DNA from: an uncultured Leucothrix sp.
GTDB taxonomy: Bacteria > Pseudomonadota > Gammaproteobacteria > Thiotrichales > Thiotrichaceae
Length of the DNA: 21,399 bases
Reading direction: 5' to 3'
Assembly: GCA_937923375.1 (NCBI GenBank)
Contig: CALAJG010000081.1
Location: forward strand, 1 to 21,399
Every line of letters starts with the position of its first letter. The first letter of the stretch is position 1. Positions 13,965 to 21,399 of this stretch are shown here, one piece after another. The notes below the pieces were generated by a model that was not told where the DNA came from, did not search any database, and saw nothing but the letters and a program-made list of their open reading frames with translations. Made by a program: the position numbers and the translations under genes.

Positions 13965-15281
13965 TTATGCCAATCCTGCATCCCGGGTCATGTTTTCTGC
14001 ATGACCCTGGTGCACGATAATATTGTCCTCAATACGAATTCCACCATAGGCCTTAAACACATCAATCTTTTCCCAAAAAACTGAGTTTGCTTCTGGTTTT
14101 TTCTTCAGCTTAGCCAACAGGCTAGGTATGAAATAGAGTCCCGGCTCAATCGTAAATACTTGGCCTCTTTCAATCATTCTGGTGCAGCGAAGATACGGGT
14201 GCGTGTCAGGGGCTGCCAGATGGGTGCCCTTCTCATCCTGCATGAAACCGGCCATATCATGCACTTGTAAACCCAAGAAATGACCTAAGCCATGCGGATA
14301 AAATGTTGCTGTGACTCCTGACTCAACAGCCTGATCTAACGACATGTCGATAAAGCCAAATTCTTTTAATAAGATCGCTATTCTAAAATGCATATCAATA
14401 TGTAAATCGAGATAAGGCAGTCCAACCTTGATCTGTTTACAGCTCTGCAACTGCTGCTCATTTAGCGCTACAATCAGTTCTGCAAATTCATCTTCACGGT
14501 AGCTATATGTTCGCGTGATATCCGCTGCATAACCATTAACTTCGGCACCAGCATCAATAAGAAAAGACTTCATGCGATCTGTATTATTGGGCTTATTTTG
14601 CAGGTCTGTGTAATGCAAAATTGCTGCGCTTTCATTCGATGCCACAATATTGCTGTAGGGAATCTGGTTATCGCTCTGACCTATTGCTGACAGATAACAT
14701 TGATTAATGGCGAACTCTGAATGCCCCTCATAAAACGCATCCCGAGCAGCCTCATGACCACTAACCGCCAACGTGGTGGCTTGACGCATACAATCTAGTT
14801 CGTATAGGGTTTTAAAACTTCGATGATAGTGTAGGTAATCTAAAACAGGCTGTGGATTATGTTGCCCGATACTCAACGTGTCTGCCCATTCAATGTTCTC
14901 GCCAATAAACGCCATATTGCCTCGATCAGCAGGCAATAAATAAGGCAATTGATCAAATGTCTGCATGTAGACAATATCAAAATTATCCACCCAGAAGTCC
15001 GTCGGCTCATCCGGCACTTTGTGCCAGAAGTCTTCAGGTCTGTGGAAGATCAACTTAGGCTTATCCAGGCCGTTAACCAATAAGAAACAATTGGGATGAT
15101 TAACCAACGGCAGCCAATGCTTAAAATGTGGATTGACCTTGAAGGGATAGGCATGGTCATCCAGAAACGTCATTCTCAACTGCCCTGAATGAATAATCAA
15201 AGCGTCTAGTGCCTGATGTTGTAACAGTGTGGCGGTTCTTTCTTGTAACACTGCAATGTGATTATTATAATTTTCTTGCAT
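13965..15281 (-). CDS. pepQ: Xaa-Pro dipeptidase (PepQ/prolidase)
   Basis: Cytoplasmic M24B metallopeptidase that splits dipeptides with C-terminal proline. The product is 438 residues; close relatives are about 440. All five dinuclear-metal ligands can be placed: Asp243 (LIDAG), Asp254 (YAADITR), His334 (PHGLGHFLGLQVHD), Glu379 (FTIEPGLYF) and Glu418 (RIEDN). These numbers lie within two of the organophosphorus acid anhydrolase/PepQ set as I recall it. The N-terminal creatinase-like domain is intact. AGGG lies about nine bases before ATG 15281. The gene is divergent from the acyl-CoA ligase and converges on mmuM. Its 3' coding end contains an 8-bp hairpin (13985-14007) that could serve the ends of both convergent transcripts. 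Some members of this family also hydrolyse organophosphates as a side activity. Confidence 0.95.
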   Translation of the reverse strand: MQENYNNHIAVLQERTATLLQHQALDALIIHSGQLRMTFLDDHAYPFKVNPHFKHWLPLVNHPNCFLLVNGLDKPKLIFHRPEDFWHKVPDEPTDFWVDNFDIVYMQTFDQLPYLLPADRGNMAFIGENIEWADTLSIGQHNPQPVLDYLHYHRSFKTLYELDCMRQATTLAVSGHEAARDAFYEGHSEFAINQCYLSAIGQSDNQIPYSNIVASNESAAILHYTDLQNKPNNTDRMKSFLIDAGAEVNGYAADITRTYSYREDEFAELIVALNEQQLQSCKQIKVGLPYLDLHIDMHFRIAILLKEFGFIDMSLDQAVESGVTATFYPHGLGHFLGLQVHDMAGFMQDEKGTHLAAPDTHPYLRCTRMIERGQVFTIEPGLYFIPSLLAKLKKKPEANSVFWEKIDVFKAYGGIRIEDNIIVHQGHAENMTRDAGLA

Positions 15282-15475
15282 GTCGTTAGACCCTGATGTT
15301 TGCCGTAAAAATAGACACCCTCATTATTATTGATAGCGCTGCATAATTAAACCCATTTAATCAATTTAACCGAACATACACGCGATGTTGCGATGATTAT
15401 TATCTCTAACAGCGCTATGATTGAAGTGTGACTGCCGATGCATTGGTGGTGCCCCGAGGAGTAAGAGGAAGAAAT
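15282..15475. promoter_or_regulatory. Divergent promoter region of pepQ and the acyl-CoA ligase
   Basis: Contains two inverted copies of ATAGCGCTG (15333-15341, and as CAGCGCTAT at 15410-15418) 68 bp apart. The core AGCGCT is itself palindromic. I could not settle on a convincing -35/-10 pair in either direction. Confidence 0.4.
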
Positions 15476-17086
15476 ATGTTAGGCCAAATGATGAAAATGC
15501 CCCTGCTAATCAGTTCGTTGATTGATCACGCAGAAAAATACCACGGTGCTACAGAAATTGTCTCAGTTGAGACCACTGGCGGAATTACCCGAACAAATTG
15601 GTCAACGGTTGCTGAACGCTCACGGAAACTGGCCAGTGCCTTAAGCAAACGTGGCATCAAACAGGGAGATTGCTGCGGTACCATTGCCTGGAACAATCAT
15701 CGACATTTAGAAATCTATTTTGGTGTCTCGGGTGGCGGGGTGATTTGCCACACGATCAACCCACGTTTAAGCCCCGAACAGCTCGCCTATGTCATCAATC
15801 ACGCCGATGACCAAATACTATTTCTTGAAAAAACCTTTCTGCCTTTTGCCATCAAACTCAAAGATCACCTAGCTGGCGTTAAAGCAGTCGTTTTGATGGG
15901 TAGTCGGGATGAGGAAGCCGCTGAGCAATTACCGGGGCTATTGTTCTATGAAGAGCTAATTGATGAGGGTGAGGATGATTATCAATGGCCACAGCTCGAT
16001 GAAGACAGTGCCTCCAGCCTTTGTTTCACCTCTGGCACTACCGGCAATCCTAAAGGGGTACTCTACTCACATCGCTCAACGTTGTTACATAGCTTTTCCG
16101 CGGCTTTACCAGACAGCATGAACCTCTCCGCTCGCGATAGCGTACTGCCAGTGGTTCCCATGTTCCACGTCAACGCATGGGGCTCACCTTACGCTGCCGC
16201 AATGGTTGGTGCAAAATTAGTTATGCCCGGCCCCGGATTGGATGGCTCCAGCCTATTAACACTAATTGATCAGGAATGCGTCACCATTGCACTAGGCGTT
16301 CCTACTATTTGGCAAGGCTTGCTTACCGCAATTAAAGCCTCCGGCTCCAAAATTGAAAGTTTACAGCGCAGTGTAGTTGGTGGCGCAGCCTGCCCTGAAT
16401 CCATGATGGAAGCATTCCGTGAATACGGCGTAGACACCATGCATGCCTGGGGCATGACTGAGATGAGCCCCTTAGGCACCGTTAACAACCTATTGGAAAA
16501 ACACAGCAAACTTAGCGATCAGGAGAAAAATAAAGTCCGACTCAGTCAAGGACGCCCGCCATTTGGCTGTGAGCTTCGCATCGTAGACGAATCTGGAAAC
16601 CTGCTACCAAACGATGGAAAAACTCAAGGCGACTTACAATGCCGGGGTCATTGGATTTTGAATGATTATTTCAAAACGGATATTCAGGCGCTAACCGATG
16701 GTTGGTTCTCAACCGGCGACGTCGCCACCATCAACGAAGATGGCTACATGGACATCAGAGATCGTACCAAAGATATTATTAAATCCGGTGGAGAATGGAT
16801 TAGCACCGTCGAGTTAGAAAACATTGCCGTAGCCCATCCCGGCTTAGCTGGCGCTGCAGTAATAGCCGCCAAACACCAAAAATGGGATGAAAGACCCTTA
16901 CTGATTGCTGTGAAAGCCGAAGATGCCGACCCTTCAGTCGAAGAGTTGCTAGCATTTTACGAAGGCAAGATTCCAAAATGGCAAGTCCCTGATGACGTAG
17001 TATTTGTAGAATCATTACCCCTAGGCGCAACCGGCAAAGTTCTCAAAAGTAAACTCCGGGAAGCTCATGCTGATCATCTGCTATAA
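15476..17086 (+). CDS. AMP-forming acyl-CoA ligase (DmdB-like)
   Basis: ANL-superfamily enzyme that activates a carboxylate with ATP and CoA. The N-terminus (MLGQMMKMPLLISSLIDHA) and length (536 residues from this start) fit the family annotated as medium/long-chain fatty acid CoA ligases and DmdB 3-(methylthio)propionyl-CoA ligases. Motifs: P-loop TSGTTGNPKG (185-194), HAWGMTEMSP, GWFSTGD, then DRTKDIIKSGGEWIS, and catalytic Lys521 in GATGKVLKSK. An upstream in-frame GTG (15428) would add 16 residues. I chose ATG 15476 because GAGGAA lies five bases before it and the family start matches there. No other DMSP or beta-oxidation gene is in the window, so the acyl substrate is undetermined. The neighbour downstream is a converging P450. 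Confidence 0.92.
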   Translation: MLGQMMKMPLLISSLIDHAEKYHGATEIVSVETTGGITRTNWSTVAERSRKLASALSKRGIKQGDCCGTIAWNNHRHLEIYFGVSGGGVICHTINPRLSPEQLAYVINHADDQILFLEKTFLPFAIKLKDHLAGVKAVVLMGSRDEEAAEQLPGLLFYEELIDEGEDDYQWPQLDEDSASSLCFTSGTTGNPKGVLYSHRSTLLHSFSAALPDSMNLSARDSVLPVVPMFHVNAWGSPYAAAMVGAKLVMPGPGLDGSSLLTLIDQECVTIALGVPTIWQGLLTAIKASGSKIESLQRSVVGGAACPESMMEAFREYGVDTMHAWGMTEMSPLGTVNNLLEKHSKLSDQEKNKVRLSQGRPPFGCELRIVDESGNLLPNDGKTQGDLQCRGHWILNDYFKTDIQALTDGWFSTGDVATINEDGYMDIRDRTKDIIKSGGEWISTVELENIAVAHPGLAGAAVIAAKHQKWDERPLLIAVKAEDADPSVEELLAFYEGKIPKWQVPDDVVFVESLPLGATGKVLKSKLREAHADHLL

Positions 17087-17120
17087 CCATTGAGTATTCT
17101 AAAACCACTTAGAAAGCCAA

Positions 17121-17218
17121 GCAGCTTAGTGATATAGCATAAACGCTTCGGCTCTCGTTTAATGGCAAGCCATCAAACATACTCGCTAGGCGCTTATTCT
17201 GCTATATCACTAAGCTGC
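17121..17218. repeat. 98-bp inverted repeat with 19-bp perfect arms
   Basis: GCAGCTTAGTGATATAGCA (17121-17139) is repeated in perfect inversion at 17200-17218, with 60 bp between. The inner flanks keep pairing after a 3-base offset (TAAACGC with GCGCTTA). A second nested hairpin, GTTT-A-ATGGC/GCCAT-C-AAAC, occupies 17157-17178. It lies between two convergent genes and begins two bases after the P450 stop. There is no T-run on either strand, so it is not a standard terminator. It could be a MITE-like or REP-like element, or a bidirectional transcript end. Confidence 0.75.
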
Positions 17219-17220
17219 CA

Positions 17221-18405
17221 CTACTTTAAGGTAACTGGCAAATTAACCGGCCCCCGAAACCCAAACCCCCGCCACTGAACTACCGAAGGATCAGCAATAT
17301 GCATCTCCGGAAACCGATCAAATAACAGTGGCAATAATATCGCCCCAACCGTCCGCCTCGATACATGTGCTCCCGCACAGAAGTGCGCGCCATTACCAAA
17401 CGCTTGATGCTTTAACTCGCCCCTTAAAGCGTTGTATTTCTCCGGCTCGTCATATAGCTCCTCATCGTGACAAGCTGACGCTTGAATCGTCATCACTGTA
17501 TCGCCTTTTGGAATATGAAAACCACGGATCATAGTATCAGCAATAACCAGTCGCGAGCTGGCTTGAATTGGGGCAACCCAACGAACTCCCTCCTCAAACG
17601 CTGCAGCCCATTTATTTTCCTGCTTTATAACCTCCAACTGATCCTGGTTAGTAAGCAGACCATATAAGATAGTCAACAAAGCATCCCTTGGCTCGTTAAT
17701 CCCACCGCCGATAGCAATTTTAATATTAGAAATCATCTGGCTCATTGGGATAGGGTCATTCTGCTGTAGCATCACAGAGAGTGCCGATGGATCAGGTTCT
17801 GCTTTTAATCTTTCTGCATTAGCCAAAATGCAACGATCCATTTCAATATTAGCTTTGTCTGAGTCGGCAAAAGGTTCTGGCCGCCAACCGAAATTTCCAG
17901 CACCATCAATTAGCACTTGTGACCACCGCTGCAACTCTTCATCAGTAGCATCCGGTATACCCATAATTTCGCCCAGCATCCTTGCTGCTATGGGTCCTGC
18001 TAGCCCACCGAATAGATCAACTGTTTCACCACGCGGTAAGCGCCCAACATATTCTTCAGCGAATTTTTCATACATCGGTGCCCAATGATTAATAATCGTT
18101 TTTGGCATTAACGACGCCATCATCGCCATCCGTTCACGTTTGTGAGCCTCGCCATCTTTGCGCATCAAGGTGTGTGCCAGAAAAGCACGTTTCATGGGTG
18201 TATTTGGATCATCTGAGCTGAATAGTTCAGCGTTATCTTTAACCATGGCTGTATCAGCGGCCTTAGTTAGAAAAGTACGACCCAGAGATGTAACACGAAG
18301 AACAGGTTGTTTAGCTCGTAGACGCTCGTAAATTGGATAAGGGTTCAGCGTCAACTGTTGGATAGTGATGGAGTCATCACTCGGAGCAAATTGGGAATCT
18401 GACAT
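17221..18405 (-). CDS. Cytochrome P450
   Basis: Soluble bacterial-class P450 monooxygenase of 394 residues, with no membrane anchor. The heme-thiolate motif is FGNGAHFCAG with Cys343, and the ExxR pair is Glu272-Arg275 in EGVRW. The I-helix motif reads GGGINEPRD (233-241), where the usual AGxD/E-T acid-alcohol pair would be, so proton delivery may differ from textbook P450s. The substrate cannot be read from sequence. No ferredoxin or reductase is adjacent, so redox partners must come from elsewhere. The Shine-Dalgarno site before ATG 18405 is weak (CGGATAAA). A long inverted repeat starts two bases after the stop. It converges with the acyl-CoA ligase and is divergent from the surface-protein gene. 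Confidence 0.93.
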   Translation of the reverse strand: MSDSQFAPSDDSITIQQLTLNPYPIYERLRAKQPVLRVTSLGRTFLTKAADTAMVKDNAELFSSDDPNTPMKRAFLAHTLMRKDGEAHKRERMAMMASLMPKTIINHWAPMYEKFAEEYVGRLPRGETVDLFGGLAGPIAARMLGEIMGIPDATDEELQRWSQVLIDGAGNFGWRPEPFADSDKANIEMDRCILANAERLKAEPDPSALSVMLQQNDPIPMSQMISNIKIAIGGGINEPRDALLTILYGLLTNQDQLEVIKQENKWAAAFEEGVRWVAPIQASSRLVIADTMIRGFHIPKGDTVMTIQASACHDEELYDEPEKYNALRGELKHQAFGNGAHFCAGAHVSRRTVGAILLPLLFDRFPEMHIADPSVVQWRGFGFRGPVNLPVTLK

Positions 18406-18576
18406 AGTATTTATCCGTTGATTTCCTACTTTAATAATACCTTATAATCCTTGCCAAAAGCACATTGCTAATACTTTGAAATATTACGAACAATCTTATT
18501 TACACCATAAATTTCAAAAGCGATCTAAGCCATTAAAGCTGCGAACTAAGGAGTTTCAAACAACAACAGCATATTC

Positions 18577-18625
18577 GCAGAATCACCTGAATTGTATTAT
18601 TTTTTAACAAAATAATTAATTCTGC
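18577..18625. repeat. Nested inverted repeat in the DUF11 gene leader
   Basis: Perfect outer arms GCAGAAT (18577-18583) and ATTCTGC (18619-18625). Perfect inner arms ATTATTTT (18596-18603) and AAAATAAT (18609-18616) around loop TTAAC. It could be a cruciform, an RNA hairpin or a binding site. Confidence 0.5.
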
Positions 18626-18742
18626 ATTAATGATTAACGTTATACCGTGGCAGTAAAATAATTCAACCCAGTTCGATTCTTAAAAAATAAAAACTCTAAG
18701 CAGTTGAATTTATAAAAGTTAATTTACGATCTGTCTTATAGT

Positions 18743-18762
18743 TATCGACTTTCAACTCGATA
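18743..18762. promoter_or_regulatory. 20-bp dyad TATCGA-N8-TCGATA upstream of the DUF11 gene
   Basis: Perfect 6-bp arms with an 8-base spacer, centred about 43 bp before the ATG at 18796. The geometry suits a homodimeric regulator. The bound protein is unknown. Confidence 0.4.
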
Positions 18763-18795
18763 GCAAAACTGTAAGAACGTATCACGGACACAACA

Positions 18796-21399
18796 ATGAA
18801 TAAGAAAAAGTGCTTGAACAAAACCTTGGCCTCGTTTAGTTCAAATTTCTCCAAAAAACCTAGTTCCAGCTCATCAGTGAGCGGCTCTGGTTTTTTTGAG
18901 AAATATTTGCTGATTGTTTTCTTTGCTTTCTGCTTGCTTCCTTTGTCGACTGTTCAGGCAACTACATTTACCGAAACAGTACCCAATGGCAACGGCGCAA
19001 TACCTGCAACCTATCCACCCGTTGGTGGAACCATGGTTGTATTAATTGGTGCCAACGGAAACATTTATTATCAATTCGTTAATCCTTCGACGCAGTTTGT
19101 AGGCTTTGAGCAAACGGGATCGCCAGCTGCTTTTCAAGGAAGCCCGTTTCAACTCGGCCCCACCCAGGCACTTAATTGTGGAACCGTTAGCTGTAGCACG
19201 TATTTTGGGGGTTCAATCGTTGAAGGTTACGTGCGATTAACCGCCAGAGACGCGGATGCTTGCCCAGGGAATTTCGATGAAAATGATGTATTCTTTCTGT
19301 TGAATGGATATACCGTTTCTAGCTTCACAGGTCCGCTTACCGAGCGCACCAATATGACAGGCACGGTTTCAAATGGGTTTGAAAACTGCTTCAGGAATCA
19401 AGGCTCTACAGAAACAAGTACCGCTTGGTTTGACTTAGCACCGGTTCCGGGACTACTCAACGATATTTTGACGACGGGTAGTACTACTCCAGAGGTTCAG
19501 GATTTAGACGGTAGTGCGACACAGGGCGACAACTATTGGTTCTTCACCGATGGTGATGACGCTTCAGGAACCCCTGAGGTAGCTCCAGGCATAACTATTT
19601 CAAAGACCGCCGATAAAACGGCTTACACCGCAGTGGGTGAAGTCATTAATTATGAGTTCCTGGTAACTAATATCGGCTCGGTGATTTTAAATAATATTAT
19701 CGTGACAGATACCTTCATTGCGGGATCGGTTAGTTGCCCGAAAACAACACTGGTCACCGGTGAATCCATGACCTGCACGGGTTCTCATACCGTCTCTCAG
19801 AACAATTTAGATGATGATATCGTTTTTGTTAATACGGCTACAGTTGCTGCTGATCCTACGGAAGGCACCATTGGTAATGTATCCGGCACATTAGTCGTTC
19901 CGGGACCCGACGTAGATCCAATGCTAACCCTTTCAAAGGTCGCCTCTAAAACTACTGATGCCGTGCTGGGTGATGTGATTACCTACACTTATACCGTAAA
20001 CAATACAGGTGTATTAACCATTGAGGATGTGACAGTTTCGGACGCTCACTCGGGGACTGGTACCCTATCTTCTATTTCAGGCGACGCTATTATTGCGAAT
20101 CCTAACGGTTTAACCACTGACTCTGCAGTTGATGGCAGCATTGACTCGCTTTCTCCGGGAGGTTCTGCAACCTTTACCGCAACTTACGTTATCACACAGG
20201 ATGATATTGATACTGGCGTAGCAGTGACCAATACAGCAACTGCAACAGGTACGCCAAAACGTGGCACCCTCATTGACCCGACGGCCAATGCTTCAGTCTC
20301 AATGATTCCGCCAGATCCAAGCATGGCGGTGGTTAAAGCAACCTCAAGCACACCGACTAAGAAAGGCGATACCCTACTTTATACCTTTACGGTTGAAAAC
20401 ACAGGGAATGTCTCGATCAATAGTATCGTTGTTACAGATGCTAAATGCGCAACCACACCAGTTTTAGTCAGTGGTGACACCGACGGTGATTCCAACTTAG
20501 ATGTTACAGAAACCCACATTTACAGCTGTACCTCAGTGCTCGTTACTCAAGCAGAAGTTGATGCCGGAACGGTTGATAATACTGTAAGCGTTTCAGGAAC
20601 ACCCTCAGGTGGGACCTTACCACCTGTCACCGACGACCTTCAAACACTCATTACCGCCACGCCGTCCTGGACGTTAAGCAAGACCTCTAGTTCTACACCA
20701 ACCGCTCAGGGCGATATCGTCACTTATAGTTTCACCCTAACAAATACCGGTAATGTAACGGTTTCAGGCATCACGTTATCAGATGCACAATGTGATACAG
20801 CGCCAACTGCACCTAATAGTGGTGACACTGCAAATGCTGGCGTGTTAGATACCGATGAAGTCTGGGTATACAGCTGTAATCACACCGTGACACAAGCTGA
20901 GGTCGACGCTGGTTCAGTCGATAACACAGCTTCTGTCAGCGGTTCCCCAGCTGGAGGAACCTTAGCACCTGAATCTGCAAGCTTTTCTATTCCTGTTTCA
21001 GCTGCACCCGCTTTAACTTTAGATAAAACCGCTCAACCCATTGCCCCTGCCCAATTCGTTGTGGGCGCTACAGTGACTTATGATTATTTAGTAACAAATA
21101 CCGGGAATGTGACAATCACATCACCGATTACCATCAATGATAATTTAATCCTTAGCGGTATAACTTGCGACCCATGGCCTGCGGCTGGTGTGGCACCTTC
21201 AGGTACTTATAACTGCAAAGGAACTTATACAGTCACCGCTAGTGATATTGCTATAGGCAGTACGACTAATCTAGCGACCGCAACCGATGGCACGACAACA
21301 TCCCCCAGCGACTCAGCCACCATTCCAACGGGTACTGCACCCGCAATTACTTTGGTCAAGAGTTCTGTTGATACAAGTTTTGCTACGTTAAACCAAGCG
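18796..21399 (+). CDS. Large secreted DUF11-repeat surface protein (3' end beyond window)
   Basis: An open frame of 868 codons continues past the right edge. Residues 1-55 are an unusually long signal peptide: a 36-residue polar, Ser-rich N-region, then the hydrophobic core YLLIVFFAFCLLPLSTVQA. Residues 56-263 form a unique N-terminal domain with Cys pairs (NCGTVSC) and an acidic, possibly calcium-binding stretch (GNFDENDVFF). From residue 264 there are DUF11-type immunoglobulin-like repeats starting near 264, 375, 508, 623, 738 and 849. Each opens with a (L/I)(T/S)xxK strand and a YxxxVxNTGNV motif, and most close with a VDNTxSVSGTP-like strand. DUF11 repeats are common in very long bacterial surface proteins, so an adhesin or matrix protein is likely. 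The Shine-Dalgarno site is weak (CGGA). No stop is seen, so the full size and anchor are unknown. Confidence 0.9.
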   Translation, partial: MNKKKCLNKTLASFSSNFSKKPSSSSSVSGSGFFEKYLLIVFFAFCLLPLSTVQATTFTETVPNGNGAIPATYPPVGGTMVVLIGANGNIYYQFVNPSTQFVGFEQTGSPAAFQGSPFQLGPTQALNCGTVSCSTYFGGSIVEGYVRLTARDADACPGNFDENDVFFLLNGYTVSSFTGPLTERTNMTGTVSNGFENCFRNQGSTETSTAWFDLAPVPGLLNDILTTGSTTPEVQDLDGSATQGDNYWFFTDGDDASGTPEVAPGITISKTADKTAYTAVGEVINYEFLVTNIGSVILNNIIVTDTFIAGSVSCPKTTLVTGESMTCTGSHTVSQNNLDDDIVFVNTATVAADPTEGTIGNVSGTLVVPGPDVDPMLTLSKVASKTTDAVLGDVITYTYTVNNTGVLTIEDVTVSDAHSGTGTLSSISGDAIIANPNGLTTDSAVDGSIDSLSPGGSATFTATYVITQDDIDTGVAVTNTATATGTPKRGTLIDPTANASVSMIPPDPSMAVVKATSSTPTKKGDTLLYTFTVENTGNVSINSIVVTDAKCATTPVLVSGDTDGDSNLDVTETHIYSCTSVLVTQAEVDAGTVDNTVSVSGTPSGGTLPPVTDDLQTLITATPSWTLSKTSSSTPTAQGDIVTYSFTLTNTGNVTVSGITLSDAQCDTAPTAPNSGDTANAGVLDTDEVWVYSCNHTVTQAEVDAGSVDNTASVSGSPAGGTLAPESASFSIPVSAAPALTLDKTAQPIAPAQFVVGATVTYDYLVTNTGNVTITSPITINDNLILSGITCDPWPAAGVAPSGTYNCKGTYTVTASDIAIGSTTNLATATDGTTTSPSDSATIPTGTAPAITLVKSSVDTSFATLNQA
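19585..21399 (+). repeat. Array of DUF11-type repeats, 111-133 residues each
   Basis: Unit starts at 19585, 19918, 20317, 20662, 21007 and 21340 (the last cut by the window), with lengths of 333, 399, 345, 345 and 333 bp. The third and fourth units share TQAEVDAG(T/S)VDNT at protein level, but their DNA differs at many third positions, so the duplications are old. Confidence 0.85.

Larger units (their letters stand above)
18406..18795. other. 390-bp AT-rich intergenic region before the DUF11 protein
   Basis: No gene seen. It carries a nested dyad at 18577-18625 (outer GCAGAAT/ATTCTGC, inner ATTATTTT/AAAATAAT) and a dyad TATCGA-N8-TCGATA at 18743-18762, 34 bp before the start codon. Several TATAAT-like words occur, but I could not choose a convincing promoter for either divergent gene. 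Its size and AT content suit a regulated surface-protein promoter. Confidence 0.5.

Noticed and set aside
13985..14007. GGGTCATG/CATGACCC hairpin as an intrinsic terminator of mmuM
   Set aside because: It has a perfect 8-bp stem but no T-run on the plus strand, and it lies in pepQ coding sequence. Kept only as a possible shared end structure.
15428..15475. GTG start giving a 16-residue longer acyl-CoA ligase
   Set aside because: The extra residues do not fit the family N-terminus, and ATG 15476 has a good GAGGAA site and the usual family start.

Overview
The window reads as ordinary chromosome of a moderately AT-rich gammaproteobacterium. The evidence is RecB of the RecBCD type, PepQ-type Xaa-Pro dipeptidase, trpBA, an Amt ammonium transporter, GTG and TTG starts next to good Shine-Dalgarno sites, and short intergenic gaps. 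The P450, the DmdB-like acyl-CoA ligase, the secreted SGNH esterase and a DUF11-repeat surface protein fit an aquatic heterotroph. I cannot name a genus from the sequence alone. I see no tRNA, rRNA, CRISPR array, transposase, integrase or phage gene.

Layout. 1-3524 (minus): almost all of recB, which runs off the left edge. It is divergent from a polytopic diguanylate cyclase (3658-4647, plus). 4676-5938 (minus): an exported DsrE-like protein followed by an exported glycerophosphodiester phosphodiesterase, a likely two-gene operon. 5939-6378: a 440-bp gap with a possible gene remnant, a minus-strand terminator-like hairpin, and a clear sigma70 promoter with a 30-bp dyad at its predicted start site. 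6379-8440 (plus): amt and an unrecognised two-domain protein, closed by a strong terminator. 8728-9522 (plus): a secreted CE6/SASA-type esterase. 9614-11610 (minus): trpB and trpA with a TAATG overlap, divergent from a TetR regulator (11694-12248, plus). A dyad in the 83-bp gap covers the -10 elements of both directions. 12315-12851 (minus): a secreted, extremely basic protein made of heptad and nonamer repeats. 13092-13964 (plus): homocysteine S-methyltransferase, abutting pepQ (minus). 15476-17086 (plus): acyl-CoA ligase, convergent with a P450 (17221-18405, minus), with a 98-bp inverted repeat between them. 18796 to the right edge (plus): a large DUF11 repeat protein, cut by the window.

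How the genes relate. Most units are one- or two-gene transcripts with unrelated housekeeping or accessory roles. I do not see one large coordinated system. The best candidates for undescribed biology are the protein co-transcribed with amt where glnK might be expected, the TetR-controlled trpBA pair, the Arg/Tyr/His repeat protein, and several precise dyads in promoters and intergenic DNA.
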